Notes: a model not told the origin generated them from the sequence alone. Counted from the first letter of the stretch, positions 10,043 through 20,343 are shown. The stretch: DNA of 23,704 nucleotides from Takashimella koratensis (GCA_003116875.1 BCKT01000014.1:1-23704), one strand, 5' to 3'. Numbers and translations: made by a program.

Positions 10043-10974
10043 ATGTATGCAGTGGGAATGTTGCGTGCTGAGGAGAGGCCTGGACGGGTGAGCTTCTGGC
10101 GGAAAGTGCCCGTCACTACCCAGGGTGTCGTTGTCCGCGGATACCATCGTGGGCCTGCGGTCAGCTCCATACTCGTGGGGTTGTCGTTAGTACGTCAAGC
10201 GAGAGCGTCATCAGACTACATAAGAATCGGTAAGTGCAATCAGTACCCCGCTAACTCCAGATCATGCGAGCTGCGCCAAGGGACGAACGAGATTGTGCAC
10301 ATAGGCTCGACGTCGTCTCTGGGACCGTATGACGATCTGCCCAGTCTTGAAGATGGAACCACCCCCAGGACCGAGGAGATCCGACACCTGACCATGTTGT
10401 CAACCCTCTACGACGTGGTCACCCCAAACTTCTCCCGATGTGCAAGGGACCAGTGCGACCCGGATAGCTGTCACATTGGGGCCGCGGATATTGTCAAGTA
10501 TGCTGGCATGTTGGAGGATGCGGTGACCGCGGTGTACTCGCAGATTTTCCTCGCTGTTCAGCCTTCGTTGAGCCTGTTGGAGGAGTTGCGGTGGCTCGAG
10601 GTCATCCTCGGTCATCAGTGGATCGCTGCTCATATCTGGCACATTGCGTTGCGCCATGGTGTCGACATGGCCGTGTTGGAAGAAGGCAAGTTCAAAACCT
10701 GGCCTCTGGATATCATCAGCACCGTCGCACAGGTCGTTACGACAGCTAGTGTTCGTTCCGTGCACATGCAGGGGATCGGCGTGGTGAGTGAACTCGATGA
10801 CAAAGCTGACCACAGGCACACCGGCTACGATACATTAGCCTGTGCGGTGTCGATTATCTCCAGACCAGCGATATCGACCCACAAACACGCCAGAGGGCTC
10901 TAGCCGATCTGCAGACGATCTCAGATGTAGTGATAGGTTGGGACCGTAGATATTGGACTCGATGCTTGTTCTAG
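10043..10974 (+). pseudogene. Fungal transcription factor relic lacking a zinc cluster
   Basis: The supported part is residues encoded by 10261-10783 and 10816-10974, joined over a canonical 32-nt intron (10784-10815). It contains LEELRWLEVILGHQWIAAHIW and YISLCGVDYLQTSDIDPQTR, which I read as the C-terminal regulatory half of a fungal Zn2Cys6-type factor. Upstream the model breaks down. A perfect-looking intron at 10230-10260 (GTAAGT, CTAAC, CAG; 31 nt) would feed the good frame from another frame that soon reaches a stop with no ATG. Alternatively, an open frame from ATG 10043 reads straight through that intron, giving 299 residues with a meaningless N-terminus. No Cys6 motif is found in any frame. 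A 5'-decayed gene is the simplest reading; an annotation with an unusual start is possible. Confidence 0.5.
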
Positions 10975-11189
10975 TCCGCCGACGGCAAGACGATGTATTT
11001 TATTGGACGCCGAGCCGAAGTCCCGAGCAAAACAACCACTTTGAGTTAGCTTAATTTCGGCGTCCGCCGACCATCGGACTGCGGCGACGGGCGGCTTCTT
11101 CGGAGAGACTCCGATTGAAAGTGGGCAACCTTTTCCCCCACTTTGCCAAAACCCTTCTTTTCCCCATTGTACCAAAACCTCTACCCAGC
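10975..11189 (+). promoter_or_regulatory. Upstream region of amino-acid permease
   Basis: 215 bp without coding signal. It contains an AT-rich patch (TATTTTATTGG at about 10996) and a pyrimidine-rich leader just before the ATG. No specific binding site is recognised. Confidence 0.3.
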
Positions 11190-13109
11190 ATGTCCACCGA
11201 CATTGTAAGCGCTGCTGTCGACGACAAGAACGTCGTGGCCAACGAGAAAGATGTCGAGATGGTCGTTGGCAAGGTTGACGATGTCCAAGTCGACGTCCAC
11301 ACCAACCTCTGTACGTGCCTGAATTTCGACGGGGCTGATGTTTAGACGATGGTGTTCAGCGCAGGATGGAGCAGCGTCACATCCAAATGATTGCGCTTGC
11401 GGGTACGCTCGGTACGGGTTTGTTTTTGGGCTCGGGCAAGACCATTGCCCACGGTGGCCCTGTCGGCTCCCTCCTCGCATACATCCTCACCGGTTCGATC
11501 GCCTACTGCATGTGTAAGTCTTTGCAGGGACCGTCTGACAAGCAGTGGTCTGCCTCGGTGAGATGGTCGTCTACGCCCCGATTTCCGGCGGCTACATCCA
11601 CTTTACAGAGCGCTGGTTCAACCCGGCCGTCGGTTTCGCCATGGGATGGCAAGTGACCTTCCAGTACTGTCTCTTCCTCCCCTCTGAGGTCATCGCCGCG
11701 AACATCCTCATTTCCTACTGGGACACGGGTGAGCTTTCGGCAAGACACCTCTGACAGCAGCCTTCCCCACGAGCCACCAGGTCGGCTACATGTTTGCTCT
11801 GATCATCTTTGCTGCGGGAATCGTGAGTTCGATAGTTAGACACAGCTGATGACAGAACTTTTTCGGTGTTCGCTGGTTTGGGGAGAGTGAAGTAAGTCAT
11901 AGTATGACTCTGCTGACCCAAGTTCTTCTTCGCGTTTATCAAAAGTGAGCTGTTTCCTAGACATCACTAACCTCAGTCGCCCTTGTTATCGGTCTCATCA
12001 TTGGAGGCCTCGTCATCGACCTCGGCGGTGGCCCTAACCACGACCGCATCGGCTTTCGCTACTGGAAGAACCCTGGTCCGTTTGCCCCGTACCACGACTC
12101 TGGCAGCCTTGGCAACTTCCTCGGCTGGTTCACCGATCTCTTGCAGGCTGCTGGGTCCTTCTCCGGTATTGAGAGTATCTCGATGGCCGCTGCGGAGGTC
12201 AAGAACCCTCGTGTAGCTCTGTCCAAGGCTATCAACCGACTTTTCTGGCGTATCCTCCTCTTCTACGTCCTGTCCGTCTTCGTCGTCGGTCTACTGGTCC
12301 CCTACACCGATTCCGGTCTGCTCCAGTCCACCGGCACTGCCGCCTCATCCCCTTTCGTCATCGCGTTCACTCGTGCGGGTGTCAAGGTCCTGCCCAGTAT
12401 CATCAACGCCGCAGTGTTGACCTCTGCGTTCTCCGCCGGCAGCTCCCTCATGTACTCGGCGTCCCGAATGTTGTACAGTCTCGGTCTCCGTGGATACGGT
12501 CCTCGTCTCCTCGCTCGCACCACCTCCAAGGGTCTTCCTATTGTGTCCCTCTCCATTGTCTCGCTATTCTTCGCACTCTCTTTCATGTCGCTCTCCTCGG
12601 GTGCTGAGACGGTCCTCAATTGGTTCTCCAACTTTAACGCTTTGTGAGTCGTGTAAAGATGTAGCTGACAATAGAATCGGCTTCATTGTTTGGGGTTGCA
12701 TCGCTCTCACCTACCTCCGCTTCAAGAAGGGTATCGCTGAGCAAGGCATTGACAGAAAGCAGTTCCAGTACGTTTCTATGCGAACATCTCTGACACTAGC
12801 TACTACTCCCGCTTCCAGCCGTTTGCTGCCTACTGGGTCATCTTCTGGTGTGTCCTCATCATCATTTTCAACGGGTGGGAAGTCTTCACCAAGGGCTACT
12901 GGAACGCTTCCAACTTTGTTGTCGCCTACATCAACATCCCCGTTTTCGCAATCCTTGTCGGCGGATACTACTTTGTCAAGCGACCCCGATGGGTCCCAGC
13001 GGACGAGCTGGATTTTATGTCCAACATCCCTACGGACGAAGAAGTCGCGTACGAGGAGCCCCCGGCCAAGAACTTTATGGTCAAAATCTTGAACTGGCTC
13101 TTCACCTAG
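11190..13109 (+). CDS. Amino-acid permease (APC superfamily, yeast AAT family)
   Basis: Nine exons: 11190-11310, 11346-11513, 11546-11728, 11761-11822, 11856-11891, 11923-11944, 11977-12643, 12675-12767, 12800-13109; 553 residues, typical length. An acidic cytosolic N-terminus of about 45 residues is followed by the conserved first helix region (MIALAGTLGTGLFLGSGK), CLGEMVVYAPISGG, GVRWFGESEFFFAFIK, the loop DRIGFRYWKNPGPF, and IESISMAAAEVKNPR. About 12 membrane segments are expected. It should import amino acids by proton symport at the plasma membrane. Two exons are tiny (36 and 22 nt). Acceptors of introns 2 and 3 are AAGCAG and CAGCAG, so one-codon splice variants are possible. The C-terminus ends after a short hydrophilic tail with NWLFT. 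Whether it belongs to the catabolic cluster is unclear. Confidence 0.93.
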
Positions 13110-13291
13110 GTGTTTGGCCGTCGTTGACGAATAATAAGCATACAAATGTTGCCTTTGGTATGCCGCCGCTGGTCTCAGGGTCGTCTTTTATTGCTAGATT
13201 GAGTAAAGCGCCACGGAGCGAACCGTGGGATAACAAACCCGTGAATGCATTCTTTGTCCTCATCACCTCTTCATTATCGTCAGCAATAGTC

Positions 13292-14364
13292 ATGGGCCGT
13301 CATAGTCACACTGCTCCAGAGGACCCCTCTCCATCTGGCGAGCGATTTGGCTATCATGGCCCCTACTACCCCCGACCGGGTACACCGTATCCAATGGTCG
13401 GCTGCGAGGTTCTATCCGGCGGTGAGACCAACTCGGCAGTCCCTCTTCCTGGCGGCCAGCGGTGGTGGCACGATTACAACTCCAACATCCCACCCCAACT
13501 TGTCGACGTCTCCAAGCACTCGATCGTACTGTACCGGACGGATCTCGAAGGATGGTTGCAGCCAGGTACCATTGAAGTTCTCCCTCTCCCCACCGAGTTC
13601 ATCACCGACACCGAGGCACGTGCGCCCTTCCGAGTCGAGTACGCCGACTGGCTAGCGACGGAGCAGACCGCCGGCTCGAGTGCGTGGCTTGTAGACCATC
13701 CCCAAGGGCTCCCTTACATTCCTCCTCCGACCGAACAAGCCCCAGCAAACTGGGTACAATATTTGCCCCCTCACCTTCGAGATTTCTCTCGCGGCCAGGT
13801 CATCACACACGGGACCGACGGCGCTCACTGGGTGAAGCCGGGTACCGTCGACCTGCCGTCATTGCGTGATGCCACAGCGGGCAGCGAAGACGCACAGCTC
13901 CGCGACGAATTCATTCAGTGGATGGAAGAGCATCTGACATGGGGCTTTGGTGTCGCAACTGCTCACCAACAACTCGAACGTCGGTGCGGTGAGGAGAGTG
14001 ACGGAACGTACAAGGGCGAGGTGATCAATATGATTCGTCCGAGCATCCCCAGCAGACCGAGCAACGTGTCTAGCCCCTCGCCCCCATCGTCATCACCTGA
14101 GAGCTCTTCTGATCCCTCCCATTTCGAAAGGTTTGTCAGAGCAAAAGACGTTGCTGACCACATAGACTCCGCGCTTCCCTTGATCGGCTGTCCGCTGTCG
14201 AGTCTACACTCCTTGCAGCGGTTCTTCTCGTCTCTGGTCTCATCCTCCTCCGCTCAGTGTTCCTGGTTCTTCGTCGTTTGACTCGCTCTCGCCGGACGAC
14301 CCGCTCATCGTACCCGACCAAGACCGACCCCCTCCTTACTCAAGACAAAGTAACGTCTGTCTGA
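13292..14364 (+). CDS. Unknown protein: tandem internal repeat plus C-terminal membrane anchor
   Basis: Two exons, 13292-14130 and 14166-14364, giving 345 residues. The intron (35 nt, CTGAC branch) has a less usual donor, GTTTGT. Without splicing the frame stops at 14281 after 329 residues. Splicing is preferred because exon 2 then encodes a clean hydrophobic helix (about residues 294-315, LLAAVLLVSGLILL) followed by an Arg-rich stretch, a coherent tail anchor. Residues 58-124 and 154-214 resemble each other: Trp, two Pro, a D-x-S stretch, T-D, W-x-x-PGT-x-[ED], then an acidic W-ending helix. Between repeat 2 and the anchor lies a Ser/Pro-rich linker. I do not recognise the family. The frame stays open upstream of 13292 into the permease gene, but that is a shadow. 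Confidence 0.7.
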
Positions 14365-14386
14365 GACCTTATACATTGTATACATA

Positions 14387-14760
14387 CTAGTTCCCATCTG
14401 TCACTGTAAAGTCCCCGCTCGTCGCCAGCGTCGTACCGTTGTCCGCGACAATGTTGACGACGTACCCCGCGGCGGCGGTAAGAGGTGTTGCTGGAGAGAA
14501 ATAGAATGACCCAGAGGTCATGTTAGTGTAATAGGCGATTTCGAGGTTGTAGTCGGGAGATTCTGGGTAAATGACATTGATCACGAAGCTCTCGGCCGTA
14601 TCGGACTAGTGTCAGCGGTGTCACTAGGTCCACTCACTGTCCAGGAGACCTCATTGGGACCGAGAACAGTGCTCCAGCCCGACGAGTTGCTCGGCGCACT
14701 CAGTGTCAGCGCTAGCGTCGGGAGGACGACGTATGTGAGGACGGAAAGAAATGCGAGCAT
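14387..14760 (-). CDS. Small secreted KRE9/KNH-like (Ser-Thr-rich) protein
   Basis: Two exons, 14760-14638 and 14605-14387, giving 113 residues. A signal peptide is visible (MLAFLSVLTYVVLPTLALT). The mature part is a single Ig-like beta domain with the pattern of the yeast KRE9/KNH1 N-terminal domain family: W-S-T-V near the start, EVSWT, a central beta stretch, the YVVNIVAD segment and a final SGDFTV. Such domains occur in fungal cell-surface and GPI-anchored proteins linked to beta-1,6-glucan, but this one lacks the Ser/Thr-rich tail and a GPI signal, so it is probably free or loosely wall-bound. The stop lies 22 bp from the stop of the convergent neighbour. Start chosen at the ATG directly before the signal peptide. 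Confidence 0.78.
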
Positions 14761-14795
14761 GGTGTGGGACAAAGGGCACAAACACCTTCAACAAT

Positions 14796-14804
14796 CTTTA
14801 TATA
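14796..14804 (-). promoter_or_regulatory. TATA box of the KRE9/KNH-like gene
   Basis: TATATAAAG on the minus strand, ending 36 bp before the ATG at 14760. With transcription starting about 30 bp downstream the 5' leader would be very short. Confidence 0.55.
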
Positions 14805-15008
14805 CCGTGGTCGAGCCCATTCGCGAATGCGGTGTCGCGGGCGATCGGAATCCAAAGAAAGCCACCGGTTGCTAAAAATAAAGGCACAGTTGGTGAAAAT
14901 ATGACGGAAACCCTGTTGACGCCGTGTGCGTTTCAGCGTACCCTTCACAAAAGTCATATATGGATACATAGAGGATGTGGTGCGTCTAAACGAAGTGTAT
15001 ACTTGACA

Positions 15009-16714
15009 CTATTGGCGCTCAGCCCTGGCCTTTGTTGATGCCGCGTTCTGAGTCTCCACATCGTCACGCGCCTCCTGGTCGATGGCGCGTAGTATCCGGT
15101 CTCGAATGACCTCGGTTGGTAAGCTACACGCGCACACTTTCCACGGGTGGTCAGGGTGTTTCGGCAAGCGAGACTCCTCTGGATGTTCATCTGTCTGTCA
15201 GCATTGTTACTCAATCACTCACAATCTGGAAGCTTGACGGTAGACGGGATAAGGGCGCACTATTGTTAGCCATTTCAGAGGAGCAACTTACGCAAGGGAG
15301 GAATACAGGCCGTTTCACTGTCATCACGCGCAGTGCACCAGGACCACCATACCGCAACGCCTTGCCGTAGGCATCTTGTCCGTGGAATGAGAAGTATATC
15401 GCTGTTTCTATCGAGTGGTTGACTTGCAATGGCGTGATAATACTTGCATTAGCGCGTCCTCGTCACCAACTCACCCTTGCAGCGTGGACGGACGGACCCC
15501 CCAGTCTTCTGGCAACACCCTCTCTAGCAGATCAATCATCAAAACCAAGTCGTCCTTTCCTCCCGCAGCTCGCCCCCTCCACAACGCCGGAGCCTTGACT
15601 GGAGGGAAGTCTTGTCGCGCATCTGGCTTGACACCCTTCTCCAGCATAAGCACTCGACTCTTTGTCGTCAGAGTCTTTCCATCCCTCGGTGACTTGAGCA
15701 GGTGATCCTGAACCAGTGAGACGCGAAAACAGAAGACAGTGGTCTCGGGTGGTATATCTGATAGGACAAAGTTGGCCTTCAACATAGTGCTGATGGTCCA
15801 CTTTGGTTAGCCAAATCAAGAACGTCACTCACAACATCCGAGTACAGCCGAAGGTTATACGCGCCCAACCCTTTGATCTCGCCCATTGACCGATCGTCCA
15901 AGACGTTGACACCGCCTGTCGGGTTGGGATTGTGGACCAGACGTATACTCCGCTCTGCCCGATGCGTGCCCTGCAGCCATTGCGTAGGTTGGTCTGACTG
16001 GGTGTACTCTGGTGGTCGAGGGAGTTGCTTCTGGCTTGGGGCGATGAAGGATGAAGCGTGCGCGATGAGGTTGCTCAAAGGAGGCGGCGACCTGGACCTT
16101 GATCGTGCCGGTCCTGGTGATCGGCTCCGCCCCAAAGGTTCCCCTTCGACTCGGGCGTACAGAGTATTCGCGACATGCCCCTTGCTGCCCGGGTTCGGAT
16201 GCCAGTCTCTCGGTGCAAGCGTCGACGGGATCATGATGGTGAAGTCGAACCTGGAATGAGCATCGTACCACTAATAAACCTACTTGAGTTCATCCTCCAG
16301 CACATCCTCGTCCGACGTCTCCACCTCTGTCCTAAACAGCTCATCCGTTTCGATCCCCTTCCTCCCAAAATCCAGCTTGGACAGGGCGATAAATCCTATT
16401 CGCACCGACTTGAATCGCAGCCGTGGCGAGCCAGACGGGAGGGTCATCGTAAATGTCCCTCTCAGGGGGTAATCATATACAGGGTCAATATTGAGCATCT
16501 GGGCGTGGACGCGAGCATCTTCAGGTGGTTCCAGAAACACAACCCCAGAAGCTGGAAGATCGAGCTCGAATTTGGGAATGAACGTTGCTCCTTGTGGCGA
16601 GTAGGTGTGGGTGTGCCAAGAGAAGATTGGCACGGCGCTGTCTATGGTCGCTATGCTCGCCGGGGTAGCCGCATTGCACGATGCAAAGTCTTCGGCGCTC
16701 TCCACGGCCGCCAT
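15009..16714 (-). CDS. Arrestin-like (alpha-arrestin) protein
   Basis: Six exons: 16714-16284, 16250-15833, 15800-15475, 15442-15292, 15259-15223, 15190-15009; 514 residues. The N-terminal arrestin fold is seen in IFSWHTHTYSPQGATFIPKF, YPLRGTFTMTLPSGSPRLRF, SVRIGFIALSKLDF and KFDFTIMIPSTLAP, followed by GHVANTLYARVEGE. A basic Ser/Arg-Pro insertion (RSRSPGPARSRSRSPPP) follows. The second domain includes ANFVLSDIPPETTVFCFRVSL and ALRYGGPGALRVMTVKRPVF. Fungal alpha-arrestins recruit Rsp5-type ubiquitin ligases to plasma-membrane transporters. I do not see a clear PPxY motif in the joined exons, so ligase recruitment by that route is unproven here. The start has a strong context (ACCACCATGG). 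All five introns are 32-33 nt. Confidence 0.78.
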
Positions 16715-17327
16715 GGTGGTTGATGTTGACGAGAGCCTGAGGAGAAGCCGACTTGGACGATCATTGACCCGGAGCTACGGATATACAGCGACGGGCGGGT
16801 GGAGGGCGAAAAGATCCAAACATCCCAGCCGTCGACTCTCGTGTCCATCAACAACACCATCGCTCACCAACCCCATGCAGGCGAGCATTCAACGCGAGGG
16901 CCACTGCACCCCGCCCTCCAGATCGCCTCCCAACAGCCTGATCCCGGTTGAGTGGAGGTAGGTCACAGCCACCTCGACGTTGTCGAGCCCGCTCGCTGCC
17001 AACCTTAAACCGAGCTCGGCCTTACGAACCGGTGTTTAGCGCCTGCTCACCATTCTAGCTCCACACTTTCTGCATCCGGCTTGAAACAACTCACAACCCT
17101 CTCACTGACCTCTCTTTGCCATCCGACTCTACCCCTTCACCTCCATCCACGACCCCGAGCACAACGGCGCCCGCTGACAACAGACACTGACATCGATTCA
17201 CGGCCATCAGCACAGCGGGCATTGATCCCCGCACCGAGCACTGAGGCCGACCACTCCGCACTATAAAGCGCAAGACCGAAAATAGCTGACTCTGCCTCCA
17301 CCGACTCTCACCATAGGAACAATCACC
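16715..17327. promoter_or_regulatory. Divergent promoter, arrestin and SDR genes
   Basis: 613 bp between two divergent starts. The SDR-proximal part carries pyrimidine-rich tracts (about 17095-17150) and a TATA element TATAAAG at 17262-17268, 60 bp before the SDR ATG. Several short open frames occur but none splices into a recognisable protein. Confidence 0.5.
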
Positions 17328-18322
17328 ATGTCCAGTTCCAAGCGTACCATTTTGCTCACTGGCGGTTCCAGCGGCATTGGCCTCTTCGCTGCAAAGAACT
17401 TCCTCAAGTCTGACCCCAATGTCACCTTGATCATTGGCTCAAGGGTGAGTTCATAGTTCAACCTCGCTGACGGCAGACCGCGCCGACAGAGGACCTCGGA
17501 CCCCGCGCTATCTATAAACCCCTTGACCTCGCGTCAACCGCGTCAGTGCGCAAGTTTGTCGACGGATGGGACCAGGGCTCCATCTGGGGTCTCCTTCTCA
17601 ACGCTGGTGGCCGACCATCTTCGCTGACCTACAACGACGAAGGCGTCGAGATGACCATCGCGATCAACCACCTCGGCCACGCCCTTCTCTTCTTCCTCCT
17701 TAACGAGAAAGGAGCCATCTCCCCGACCTGTCGTATCATCTTCACGTCTTCGGCAATGCACGACCCCAAAGCGCCCATGGCCCCAGCCGGTCCACACTAT
17801 GTCACCGCCGCCGAAGTAGCCAAGGCCACCGACCCGAAGCTCCAAAACTCCCTGGTCCGTTACGCCACCTCCAAGCTCGAGGTCATGTTCTTCATTTACG
17901 CGCTCGTCCGTCGCATGCCAGCCGCCAACAAGAACTGGTCGGTCATCGCGTTCGAGCCGGGCTTCTCCCCGGGTCGAGGGTCCAAGCTTGGTGTTGGTGA
18001 GGCTTCGTTTCGTACACCGCTAATGTCAGAGGGCAGCGCTGTCGCCGGCTTCGTCAGCGACTGGATCATCCCCAGCATGCTCTGGATCTTCAAGCTCGGC
18101 GGGACCGCCGTCTCCTCTGCGCCCAAGTCTGGCAAGCTCCTCGCCGACCTTGCGTTGGATGACAAGACCCCGTCCTTGCACGGCAAGTATATCATCCTCA
18201 CAAAGGAAAGACCAGCAAGTGACGAAGCACACGATCAAGCCAAGCAGGACGACTTGTGGGACTGGACGATCAAGACGGTCGCAAAGAATTCCGAGGAGGC
18301 GGCCAGGTTCAACGCTTTGTAA
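17328..18322 (+). CDS. Short-chain dehydrogenase/reductase (WW-oxidoreductase/retinol-dehydrogenase-like)
   Basis: Two exons, 17328-17444 and 17477-18322, giving 320 residues, normal for the retinol-dehydrogenase-like SDR branch. The cofactor motif TGGSSGIG is at residues 11-18, NAGG at about 81-84, and INHLGHALLFFLL matches the conserved dimer/helix region. The catalytic Ser is in FTSSAMHD (about 130-131), and Tyr168-x3-Lys172 is in RYATSK. The region after the active site (FEPGFSPGRGSKL) fits the substrate loop. Expected activity is NADP(H)-linked reduction or oxidation of a hydrophobic carbonyl or alcohol; substrate unknown. Family members of this type are often found near secondary metabolism, but nothing here supports that. 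Confidence 0.9.
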
Positions 18323-18721
18323 CAGGATGCAGTTGTCGACTGGTGTCGTAAACCATGGTCGCATGATGTCAGTCCTAACTTATGAATGTACTGAACGTTG
18401 AGAAAGGCATCTGATCACACTCTTTGCTCATCAATGTCTAATGCTACGTATTCCCAGTTCTCTCCTGTCCTCTTCGTCTGCTATCGGATTCATTCGTCTC
18501 GTTTCACGACCTTCAATCATCACCCAATGAATGTATTAAACCACGCTGCCGTCTGTATTGCACCACCCAAAGCCACTTCTCCAGTACCTTCTCACCCTTT
18601 CCGCCCCGTCTCCCTCTTCGCGTGCTCCACTCGCCCTCCGCTCGATTGCCTGGTTGTATCACCCACCGTTTATCTTCCACTTTCGACGCGGAACCACCCG
18701 CGTTCACGACCCTGACGATGT
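18323..18721. other. Convergent intergenic region
   Basis: 399 bp between the SDR stop and the stop of the dioxygenase-like gene on the other strand. It is pyrimidine-rich on +, with no gene, repeat or RNA I can recognise. Confidence 0.4.
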
Positions 18722-20035
18722 TCATGAAACCTGGACAGCGTGGCGCTTCGCGGTAGGGGGGAGCGTGACGATGTAGGCCGTCGCATACTTGTAGGTCTTC
18801 ACTTGTCCCTCGCCTCGGGCAATCGCTGTGTAGGTCCGTTTGACCCAATTCTTGGGCAGAGTGACCCAGACATTGTCAAGTCGGATCCCACCAGCATCTT
18901 CCACCGCATCCGTGATTTTCCCCTCCTCCATGTCGACGGGCGCGTCGATGAAGGTGTGCGAGTCGTGTACAATGTACTTTGCGCGGTACCCGATAGCTGC
19001 ATCGTTGTAGTTTCCCTCGTACATCTCGGTGTGGTATTCGAGCCATCCCTTGTCAAGCTTGAAGACCGCTTTGAAGCTCTTCTTGTTGAAGTAGCGATCC
19101 AGGTATCGTTGCAGGGCCTTGTCACCGTCGCTGGCGTTCCTTTCGTTGGGTCTCGCCCCTTTCAATCCGAGATGAAGGCGGGACAAACCGAAGCCGAGAG
19201 TACAGCCGCGTGGGGCGAACGAAGGGTCGAGGATCGCTCTAAAAGCTTTTTCGAGAACTGGAATCGTCGCAACATCGTTGTTTGGTTTGACGATCGAATG
19301 GCTGTTCACGTAGACGTCGTAGGTGAGGAGGAATTTGTACCCGGTGTCGACTGGACGAGCTTCGATGTTGCACCCGGCGTCACAGAACAGTCAAGTCAGG
19401 TGCGGCTCGTCGCTGTTGTCGGGGTCCTCCTCGACGCCATGCAGGACCGTCTCCCACCAGTCGAACGCCATCTCGCTCTTGCCCTTCTTCACGATGATTT
19501 TTCCGCCGGTGAACTTGGAAGGAAGACAGACCAGGATTGTGCCGACAAAAGAATCTGCGTGACGCTTGTTTTGCAAGACGTCGACGTCGCCTGGACCGTA
19601 CATCTTCACGCCAGTGAAGACGGCACGAACGGGGTTCCAACCGAAGAACTTCTGAATGCCGTAGAGAACCGAGCCGGCGCCCAGGATGTCTTGCGAGAAG
19701 CTGACGGTCGGTGGAACGATTTCCCGGGGAACGTTGGACGAGACATTGGCCTTGCGCTTGCTCCCGGTGGTGGACAAGATTGGCTTTCCGGCGTCGTACA
19801 TTGCAAGCGCGAGGGCGGCAGGCTTGACGGGAATTGGGACGGAGGTGTAGGTAGCGGCTGCACGAGAAGAGGAGGAGCCGGGACCGCCGAGATTACGGTG
19901 GACGATTTCGAGCTTTGGGACCAAGCTGAGAGGGATCCGTCCGCCGCACGCAATGTTGAAGTCGCTGGATGAGAGTGCCGTTTCGAGGTCTTTGAGCGCT
20001 TTGAGCTCGCTGGTGTTGGGTTGGCGAGCAGGCAT
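18722..20035 (-). pseudogene. 2-oxoglutarate/Fe(II) dioxygenase-like protein with one in-frame TGA
   Basis: A single frame without introns runs from ATG 20035 to TAG at 18722 (437 codons), broken only by TGA at 19393-19391: 214 residues, stop, 222 residues. The first part carries the fungal prolyl-4-hydroxylase-like 2OG pattern MYGPG, GTILVCLP, FTGGKI and FDW (about 145-193). The part after the stop continues directly with the family's next block (EARPV-x2-GYKFLLTYDVYV). Family members read W-x-x-F-Y-S-D-x-E-H-E-V-x-P-V here; the TGA falls on the Trp position, so TGG to TGA is the simplest change. The iron site also looks degraded: an HAD triplet (159-161) exists but without the following TPR, and the EHEV His position is Ile. 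A nonsense allele, programmed readthrough (context TGA-CTG) or a pseudoenzyme all remain open. The C-terminal part is shared with the fragment at 22850-23383. A 410-codon open frame on the opposite strand is a shadow. Confidence 0.7.
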
Positions 20036-20324
20036 GGTGTGGGGAAGTGGGATGAAGAGAAGAGACAATGGTGAGACAGTGATCAGAAAGAGATGGTCAA
20101 TGGGGAGGAAGGTCGGGTGGAAATGGGCGACGCAGTGTGGGGAGCTGACTAGACTCGAGATCCAAAGGAAGGGGACGGGGAGGGAACACACGCTCAGGGA
20201 CAAGAAATGATGATGATGAAACGAGCGAGGCGCAGAGGGGGAGGCCGAGGGCGCAGGAGCAGAGGGTATCATGGTCCGGGAAGGGAGACGAGGACACGAG
20301 GTACCGTTGGTCGGTGTGTGACAA

Positions 20325-20343
20325 TGATGATCAATGATCATCA
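20325..20343. repeat. 19-bp palindrome TGATGATCAATGATCATCA
   Basis: Nine-base arms pair perfectly around one central base. A further AGATCATCA half copy follows directly (20343-20351). It lies in the divergent promoter and could be an operator for a dimeric regulator; simple ATC/GAT repetition is an alternative. Confidence 0.5.

Noticed and set aside
12848..13291. Open frame continuing upstream of the tail-anchored protein
   Set aside because: It overlaps the last exon of the amino-acid permease in another frame and has no features of its own.
19360..19420. A short intron removing the in-frame TGA
   Set aside because: There is CTGAC before the stop, but no AG acceptor follows within about 30 nt and no GTNNGT donor precedes it at a suitable distance. 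Any splice would delete conserved residues.
18740..19972. A 410-codon open frame on the + strand opposite the dioxygenase-like gene
   Set aside because: Its composition (Val, Asp, Glu and Arg rich, no domain) is what an antisense frame of a GC-biased gene gives, and the minus-strand frame carries clear family motifs.
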